Source: Acanthaster planci
Taxonomy: Eukaryota > Echinodermata > Asteroidea > Valvatida > Acanthasteridae
Direction of reading: 5' to 3'
Length of the DNA stretch: 15,921 nt
NCBI RefSeq assembly: GCF_001949145.1
Contig: NW_019091654.1
Span: 75,204-91,124 of the forward strand
Part shown: positions 1 through 9,400 of the stretch, in pieces
How positions within the stretch are numbered: position 1 is the first letter of the stretch
Layout: each line of letters begins with the position of its first letter
Notes under the pieces: generated by a model
What the model was told of the DNA's origin: nothing
Databases searched by the model: none
The model's input: only the letters and a program-made list of their open reading frames with translations
Position numbers and translations under genes: made by a program

Positions 1-84
1 GGTCCTGTGTCTGGTCATGTGACAGGTCTTGTAACTGGCCTTGTGTCTGCTCTTGTGACAGGTTTTAGGACTAGTCCTGTGACT
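1..84. repeat. 12-bp minisatellite, seven copies, cut by the left edge
   Basis: Seven consecutive 12-mers with consensus GGTCTTGTGACT fill positions 1-84, each with roughly one to four changes. Copies 1-3 resemble copies 4-6 in order (28 of 36 bases agree), suggesting an older 36-bp higher-order unit. The plus-strand frame is open and would read as G-L-V-T-like repeats up to a TAA just after the array. With no flanking coding signal, and inside an intron of the minus-strand gene, I treat it as noncoding. The true array length is unknown because it starts at the window edge. Confidence 0.85.
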
Positions 85-247
85 GGATTCAAATAATCAT
101 TGAGAGCAATCATACCCCTTCTCGATCATTAACCCAAACATTCTAAACCCAACAAGTTGATGCATGATTTCAACGGTCTCTAGGCATTACGCTTAATAAT
201 GCGTAAAAAGTATATCAGACCTATAGTTTAAGTATGAAGGAGTTTAC
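85..247 (-). other. Intron 8, part
   Basis: Sequence between the minisatellite and the exon 8 donor. Nothing else is recognised in it. Confidence 0.7.
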
Positions 248-490
248 CTGTTACTGTGATGGTGATAAAACACTCATTCATGTTTGAGCTTTCATCTGTG
301 GCAACAAACTGGACGATAGTCTCGCCAATAGGGAAAGCAGAATCAGATGTTGCATTGACAGTAACGTTGACTGTTTGCATGGAGTTATCAGAGACAGTGG
401 CTTGACCGAAGGATATGTTGCCCGTTCGCAAACCCTCATCTGTAGTGCCCATTTCATTCTGTGGACACATGATCATTGGTGCTTCGTCAT
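248..490 (-). CDS. Exon 8: HYR domain
   Basis: A 243-nt exon (81 codons), acceptor CCTTTCTCAG and donor G|GTAAAC at 247-242, phase 1-1. HYR motifs: D-D-E-A-P-M-I-M-C-P start, V-S-D-N-S, F-P-I-G-E-T-I-V-Q-F-V-A-T-D-E-S-S-N, and E-C-F-I-T-I-T-V-T. Two canonical cysteines and three sequons (NIS, NVT, NAT). The donor shows that at least one further exon lies beyond the left edge, and its phase predicts another symmetric domain exon. Confidence 0.9.
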
Positions 491-3400
491 CTGAGAAAGG
501 AAAAACGTGTTTCTCCTTAATTTTTTTTTCACAACCCAAAATATGCTGTCAAACACATATACGCTGTAGAACACTCCGATTAGACGCCATAACTGAAGTG
601 GCACCGCACTCCCACGACCATTCTTCAGCTTGCCGCGCGTGCATTCGGCAAATCACAACAACCTACTGGTCGAGGAGGCACACAACGTGTGCGTACCACC
701 TGTCCACGAGCGCTGCGCCACCACAATAATGGCTTCTAATTCTGGTTGTTGAATTACACTATAACTAACATCCAAAACTTCTGTTGAGCAAAATGATTAG
801 CCACTGCATATTCTTCTTATTACAGATCAGACAACCACAAGGCTTGTGATTTTAATCTTTGAAGTTTTGCAAAGTGCCTGAGGTAATCTGTAAAATGTGT
901 GCAAAAAAAACAATCTCTCCATTCTGTGGCAAATGACAAAAATGTGTAAAAAATTCCTTTGGGGGAAAGTTGCCGCCCCATGCTGGTTACACACGCACCA
1001 CTGGCAGTCATCACAAAGTGGCAGAATTATGTGACCTCTGCAACGGAGATACTTCTCAGACACCTTTTTCTAGCTGAATTTAGACAACTTATCGGGTGAA
1101 AAATTGCAACAATGAACACAGGTTCTGTCTACTTCATGCTTAGATGAAATATGTGCTTAGCAGCATTGATAGCGTCAGTGGAATTATCTGATGATCACCT
1201 ACCGGTCACATTGATGTGCATTTCACACATTTCACTATTTGTATAATTGTCGGTAGCGGTGTACTGCACAAAATGTTGTCCTGTAGCAAGGTCGAGGGTA
1301 ATCAAGTCACCAATCATGTACATGTCACCAGCAACATCAATGCTGACTGAAAACGATCCCGAGTTGTCAGAAGCTGAGGCTAACTCAGGCAGTGCAAGAG
1401 TGACATTGTCCACGCTTGAATTTGTTGCAACGGTCAGATTAGCTGGACACTTAATCACGGGATTTTCATTGTCTGTTATGGAAAGAAAAAAAATCAAAGA
1501 CCACATCAGAAGAATAAATACCAGTTCGGCAAGCAATTATGTATTTGGAACAGTAAGTTTAGGCTGGGTACAAGTTGGCTACATGAAACAATGAGTGTTT
1601 GCAGCTAGTTCCTAGAACAATACTCTAAATCTCTATCAACCGTGGCAGTTCTGAAGGTTAAATTGGAACTCGGTGCCAAATTAACCACTCTAACAATGTT
1701 TTTATAAAAACCTCACAAGAAACCCTGTGCTGAAAGCGATGTTACTTTTAAATCTTGAATTTTAGCTTGAGACTTTCCTCACCCCGGAGCTAACAGTCAG
1801 GTATGAGTCAAATAAATGAGGAAGAATCTCATTCAAAACTTCTGAAGAGCTCTGCTGAACTGTTGATCTAGGACTTCTAATAATCATCATGACACTGAAG
1901 ATGAATGTTGGCTCAAATATAAGTATCCATTTATTGAATGATGCCATCCGTCAGCCTTTTGTTGGAAATGTATTCCCGAGCCATACAAATTCTCATTTAA
2001 TGTTGCTCCTCATTTCCTGTTGCTCCTCATTTCCTGTTGGTGATCGTTTAATTTCCTAGAGTCTAACTAAAGTAAAAGAGCCCTGAACCTAAACCTGAAA
2101 TCTTCACAATTCTCTGCAAGTATGCACCTTCAAGCAGTTCTAAATTTACTGACCTTGAACCTCAATGGTGAAGGAACAATTGCCGGTGTTACCCTGGGAA
2201 TCTGTTGCATTCACAATGACCTCGTGGTTGCCAATTTCGAACTGGGATCCCGAGGGCTGACTCAGTAAAGGTTCTATAGTTTCCCCAGAGTTGTCGGTCA
2301 CATTTGGCGCATACCACATTACAGTTGCGAACCTCTCCATTGAATCTGTGTCTGTGGTAATGTTTGCTGGGCATTCTATCACGGGGTCTGTCAGATCTGG
2401 TCAGGACAAGAGAAGTGCAAATATTTTTAAGAGTTGTGATTTTGATAAAGACAGACCACTTTTATACTTAGCAAGTGGTGCATTTTTCATACATTCTGTT
2501 CAGTTAAAAGCTTAAAGAACAGATTACACTATACAAATGCACAGCAACGGCACTCTAAGAGCACTTTCATTGACGGTCCATGTTTTTCAAGAGAAAGTAA
2601 AAAACTTTACAGTCAGAAACTGGAGAAATGATCAGTACAGTAACTGCAGTCTGTGAACAGAATACATGAAGTATGATCTTAAAGCGAGGTTGGAACACAT
2701 TTAAATCCTATAAGTGATTTAGATGCACCATTTACCTGTGACGCTGACGTTGAAAGAACATGACGCTACATTTCCAGAGCTGTCCATCGCACTATAGGTA
2801 AACGTGTGGGTGCCGATGTCCAGAACCACGGGAGGTGTAACCATTGGCCCAGTGGTTGTGACTTGTCCCGAGTTGTCTGTGCCTACTGGCACCATCCAGT
2901 CAGCAGTGCCATTCATGAAATCATCCCCGGCAGGTACTTGGAGATTGGCTGGGCAGGTAATCACTGGTGGTATTGGATCTATTATGTGAAAACAGGTCAA
3001 GGCATTGATAGAGTGGGTGCTTGTTGGAGGAGGAATAATGCACTTCATTAATAGTCATTAAACCTCCTTTAGTTTTACAGCACAAATATGCACAAGTGCC
3101 CAAGGTCACTCTCTTGCACATTGGTGCAGTGCACAACATGACACAGCTGTGCTTCTTTGAGGTGTTTACCAAGTGACCCAAAGAGTGATTTCAGCATAGC
3201 AGGGTTAATCCAAGTCATGTCAGGGGAATACTGCCGTTTGGTTAGATTTACATGTACATGTACTATTCATGGACAAGTAACAAAAGATGAAACACATGTA
3301 TCTTACAAATTTAAGCAAGTTTCCTTCACACCTGTACTAAGCTTACAATTAGCATTGTGAGCATTTGAGTTTAAAATTAAACCTCCGGAACTAAGGGTAG

Positions 3401-6400
3401 TTTTATCTGCTTTGGCCAAGACAAACCAACAATCAAAAAGGACCCCCCCACAGACAAACAAATTTGCTTAATTGCAACAGTTTCAAGCAGTACATAAGTG
3501 GGACTGGTAACTGTATCCAATCAGGCAAGTCATCCGAAGTGGATCAAGATCAATACTTCTCCATTGGTCGTGACATTCAGATGGCTTCTTTTGCCAAAAG
3601 TGTTTTTAAAACAACTGACGTTCTGCTAATGAAATGGACATAATTTCCTAACCCATTCTATCTCCAGGCAAAAAAAAGAAGCTATTTCAATGCACAAGCA
3701 TTCCATTCTACTTTGACCAGACATGAAAGCAGACTTTTGACCAGACCTTGAGTGGAACTGACTATAAGAATTCAGGCCGAGGTATTTATGACCAAACTTA
3801 GCACTTGCCTAGCGATGAATGTTTTGAAAACCACCCTCAAGTCCAGAATGCGGGTACCATTGGCTACATTTACACACTTTGTACATTATTTAATAAAGTG
3901 GTAATGTGTGAAAAATCTCTTGACACCCTGTGCACAATCCCTTTCATGGTATGAAAATCCTGAGCATTTTCTAAGTAAATGCTTCAACAGTTTCTCTGCT
4001 AGATTTGACTTCTTTAAGGGCATGTTAAATATGCTTCCTAATACAGCTGATATCCTACACTATGCAAAAATTTGTGCTGTCCTTGTATGGAATTCGTCCC
4101 GTTTCGTTCTGTCTATATATAACCTCCAATAGTCCTCAGACCTCATATTTCAACATGCACACTTCATTTGTCTTCTTACTAGTACTGTATGCAGATATCG
4201 GTTGATGGTGACGGCACGACAGTCTTTTCTTGGTAAGAGAACCCAAGTGGCGTCAGTGAGACGATCCTATGACCTACAAGTTTATTACCACAGCATGCAA
4301 TAAACATATTGTTCAAAGATATCTAACAATCAGTTCATGGTGGTAAACAGTTGATCAGGTTTTAAATATGTAACTCACCAAGAACACGCAGATAAAACTC
4401 GCAGTCATGAATTACTACAGTCGGGAAAAAACTTTCGTAGACTGTGTACTGGACGCGAATCCTTCCGTTATTATCTGCAATCGTGGTTGTGATGGGGAAG
4501 GCACCTCCATTCATACATTCAGTGTCAGCCGCACTCATTGAAGGGAAGCAATTGTACACCATGTTCATCCCAGTGGTGGTCGGGTCTGTCCATGAGACTA
4601 CGGCCGTAGCGCTGTCACTGGTCACACTGACCTCAATAACAGGTTCTCCATTCGATTCAATGACAGCTTCCGTTGGAGGGCAGGTACCACCAAAAAAATC
4701 TACAAATTAAACCAAGAAAGCTTCCAAAATCATTTGTTCCTTCAACAAAACAATGAAGTGTTCTGCTTTGGGACTTAGATACCAACATGCAATGCAGCAC
4801 AAAATCAAGTAACAAAATGTATCAGCTCAAATCAGACTTGATGACTTCCTGCTCATGTGTCAGGCACAAACATATTGCCCTTTGACAGATGCGAGAGGTC
4901 AAACAGAATCCGTCCCGCCGACTACAAAGAGTGACGCTAGAGAAGTGGGCATAATCCACACATAAGAGGTTAGGAAGATGTCTTACTATCGTTGTCACGA
5001 ATGCAGACTTGTGCATTTGGGCCAAGTTGGCCACTACTTGGATTTGGATTCGTCAAGCTCAGAGTGAAGCAGCGTATGTCGGAAAGAGAGTTATCCACAG
5101 TATTATCTACAATGGAAACACTAAAGGGCACTCGGTTGTTTGTTGGCGAGAAGCTCAGGGTGTCAGTTTTTGATATATAATCAACTCCATTCGTAGCTGT
5201 GCCATCAGAAGTAGCAACATCTGGAATGAAAAACAGGAAAGAACCGCAATAGTATCAACAACTTCCAAGAGACAGCTGGAATGGGGCATCTTCAAAAAAT
5301 CCAGGGAAATACAAGAAGATCATTTATGCACGTTTCTCTTTTGACTGACTTGTGATCAGGAAGGGAAGCGCTCATTATGCATCAAAGTTAGAGTCCCTGT
5401 ATATTACAATGAGAAATCTTTCTTTGCTTGAAATGCTTACCTTGTCATGTTGAACTCATTAGAGACACAGAATTCAGACCTATCACAATTTCTCACTTTT
5501 TTCCTTTTCAAACAAAGGCAGTGGATATTTGACCTCTTACCAGTCTAGATATTCTTTGTTGGACGGGCACAGCAACCGAGCACATGTGTACTGATGATAA
5601 ATTGCAGTGTTAGGTTTGAGCACGGAGGATCATGCTTTGTAACTCCAGTCAGTATGCCAACAGAGTAAGCATTACCAACAGACTTTATGTGAAATCCAAC
5701 CAACTTGGACGGTGAATTTGTGAGGAGTACAGGACCTGCTGTACATCTTGGGCACGATCCGCTGATTGCAAGATCGCTCTGAGCGACTGGTCCATCCTAT
5801 ATGTGGATTCTACAAGTCTTCAACTGTACTTACCTTCTTTAAAAGATCCACAAATCATGGAATAAGGTTGACTGATCGTGCTGATCGACTAATCCTGCCC
5901 AAAATTGTGCTCATGACATAAGAAAAATTTAATTTTTCCCCAGTGTTATAGGACATACAATAGCAGTCTAGAACTGGACTTAGGTGTGAATTGTGTAACT
6001 GTGTGTGACTGATGTGTGTAACTATTTGCCTTTTTGTAACCGAGGTTTAAGAAACATACTAACCAACTTGTGGACTTGTCGGATCATGAGGTTCAATCCG
6101 TAGTACGTAGACTGTTGCCATGCCAACATCTTCAGCCACTGTGTAGATGGAATTCTCGAACTGGAATTGATCAACTAAAATAAAAAAAGACAAGTTTGCA
6201 TCTATATTAGACAGTTTAGTTACCTGTGGTTTGACTGTATGGGCCACATGTTGGGCTTGGCTTGCACAGGCACCCCCCCAAAAAAACACAGAAACAACGA
6301 ACAAAAACCAATAGATTGTGGTTATACTGAAAAAAAACCACAGACCTACTTCGCTTTTTGGCCCAAAAAGTGAAAACTGAAAATGATAACAGTGTGATGT

Positions 6401-9400
6401 TATCACAGCATTCTTGAGGTCGGCTTGACGTCACTATGGACTTTTTAAACATGTCAAAGGGACAAATGCACCCTTCGTGCTATAATTTAATAATGTACAG
6501 AAGTCTGGGAGTTCAACCATGAGAATCACTTCAATTGCATCCATAATAGATCCCTATGTTCATGCCAAATTTAAACCAAATCAGCTAGACCCATGGTCTT
6601 TAAATAATGCATCTTTAATATGACATCATGTCAGTGATAAGTGATAATGTTATCATGAAATCACTTTTTTTCGGGTCCCTGTCACATCTGAGGTATGATT
6701 TTGTAAGTTCAGAACACCATTTCTAATTTCCAAGAGTGGTGAATTACCTGCCAAACAAATAGAAACAGCTTGAAATCAATTCCGGTGATTAAAATTCCCT
6801 GTCAAATAACAAAGGTCAGAAAATGCAAACAGGGACGCGAAAATGTTACACTTCTGGACTCCTAATTTCTGGAATGATTACTCTATACACCTGCAACGCG
6901 ACGTTTTAACCAAATTGGACTTATACTTTAGAATATCTACAGGCTTGCACAGTCCACTATAAAAAGGCACTAACGTGGCGCACTTCGACTTTTCCCCTCA
7001 CACTGTGTCAAGAAATTTCGGCTAGGCCGGCGAAATTCAAAGACGACGGTGTCCAGAAATTGGGCAGGAATTCAGCTGTGTATGTTCCTCAACTAGCCCC
7101 ATACGTAGGGCTGGAGTGGCTCTCTTTTACAATCCGTCTCTTAGTCTTGTCTGTTGTGACAGTAAAGAGACAGATTGTAAAAGAGAGCCACTCGAGTCCT
7201 ACGCGTGGGGCTAGTTCCTCAACGTACGTGGCGCACTAGCAAAAAACTTCAGAAAATCTCATAAAAATATACAAGAATTTCTTTGAAACCATTGATAAAT
7301 TCTAATGAATTACGGGCGTAATTATCTCCAGTTACAAACATAACCCCAAGTTTGTTAGAAAATAATTTTGTACTTTTGGGCGCATTTCAAGAGTTTCTTT
7401 TGCACTTCAGAAAAACATCGGCAGGTGGACCACATGCACGGCTGGATCCACCTGCCGCAACAAAATGCATGTACCAATTTACGACCATTTAAGGTAGGCG
7501 CCCAAAAAATGCATTTTCTAAGGGGCGCCACCGTGCGGTGCGAGGGGATACATGCCATGCCAAATCATGTTGAATGAGACCTAGGCCGTTTTCCAATACT
7601 CAACTTCGGCTGTGTCTCAGGTTCAACTGTTTTATAACTAGCTGACGTTGAAGCTGTAAGCGCAGTAATTAGTTCAATAATGCCACAAAACATCAAATAA
7701 GATGCAAGAGAGCCAGAAGTTACAGTAATCCAATTTAATCTAAACGCTTCAGGCCCACAATCGGGGCGCTGGTCTTGGGAACAAAGCCTCAACGGAGCTC
7801 AAGTCGAGTATTGGAAAAGTGCCCAACTAGCTGGCCTGAAAGTTGATCACTGATGGCGCGCTTCCGGAACCCTTGGATAGGAAAAACAACGTGCAAAAAT
7901 TTTAGAATTTGTAATATTTTTTTCGTTCAGTTACTTGTTAAAAAAATCCAACTTAGAAAAGGGGCTTTGGAAAATATTTGCTAGTCTATCAATTTATAGA
8001 AACTGAAAAATCACCTGACCTAAAAGAGAAATATCCTGCCAAAAACTGACCCATCACTTCCGAAAATCTAGAATACTTGAAGGGTCCAGTCCACTTATTC
8101 AAGCCCCATTGATAACTGTGTAAAATCAGCACTGTTCAGGGCCTAATAGCATGCACGCCAACATCCCTGAGATTTCTGAAACACAAATGAAACTCTTGTC
8201 TGGTCACTTATCTTTCAATTTCTTTTCACTTTTTTATGGGTTAACCAATTACATTTTTAATTATTCCCACAAAACAAAATCACCCGCCAAAAAATGATTT
8301 TTCCGAAGTCTGATTGCGGCAATTTTTCAAGTGGCAACCCTCAACTTTATGGGGCACTTAGGACCATTTTTCAACCGTAGTTTTTAGCCCTTCTGCTCTC
8401 ATATGAAAGGCTCAAAGACCCACAGAGTTGATCCTGGCAACGATTTACACAATCTCACCATTTTGGGGGCCAAACAATCTCCTTTTTCAAAAGATACTGT
8501 GGGGGGGGCACTTTAGATGCTAATGAGCTGGCCATAAATTCTCACTTGAATTAGTGGTCTGCACCCTGTAGAACAGTGCAATGCGTCACTCTCGTACACA
8601 GTTGAATATTAACGGTTTGAAATTTTATGGTAGTCCGTCGAAGAAAACCGAAATAAAAACAGATCAAAATATTTTAAACACTTTTATAATTTGTAAGTAG
8701 TAAATCTAAAGCAATATTCTACTTCAATTACGAAAGATTCTAATCTTTTATCTAACCTTTGCTGACAACAACTGCTGGATGTCAACCCATCGACTGCAAG
8801 TAGGTAAAACTTTGCAACGTTGTACAATCTCGTTTTTACGTAAGAACGGGCAGTGAAAACAAACGTGCATTGACATGAAGACCTAGGTACGATATCGCCG
8901 CAAGTGAAAGGTCGTTTAGAAAATTCGTTTTTTACATATCTCAATGTAACTTTTCCTAAATATCATTACTTGAGGAAGACAAAGGTAACATGAATGTTTC
9001 ATGGGGTGGTTTCAGTTAGGAATTATTCTTCCAAAAATTATCGAGCGTGATAGGACGGCCCAACGTAAAATCCCTATAGAGGACCGCGCGAGGGATCATC
9101 GCTGCGTGACATTCTACTTTCAGGCTCTATTTTCTTTTGAGTTTGCCCCTTCCCAACACCAAAAGCTGGATACGGCCCTGGTCAGCACCCATGTCATGTT
9201 GTAGAACAATCAGCAGCATGCATTGGTGGTTCACAAAATGATCTGTAGGTACAGTCCGGTATGGCAGCTTATTAAATGACCATCCATGTAACCGCTTTAC
9301 CGAGTAAATTTATCGTCAGAGAAACATCAGCTGGATAACACTGATTTCTGAGAGAAATTATCCCCGAAACAAGGAATTCAACGGTAACGCCTTTTGGAAA

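Noticed and set aside
1-84. CRISPR array
   Set aside because: The units are contiguous 12-mers with no spacers, in an animal genome. This is a minisatellite.
228-2989. Plus-strand frames opposite the HYR exons
   Set aside because: They are antisense shadows of the HYR exons. The minus strand carries the conserved cysteines and splice sites.
7565-7792. A 75-codon minus-strand frame with a hydrophobic stretch
   Set aside because: It lies inside an inverted-repeat element, lacks an ATG at its start and shows no recognisable motif.
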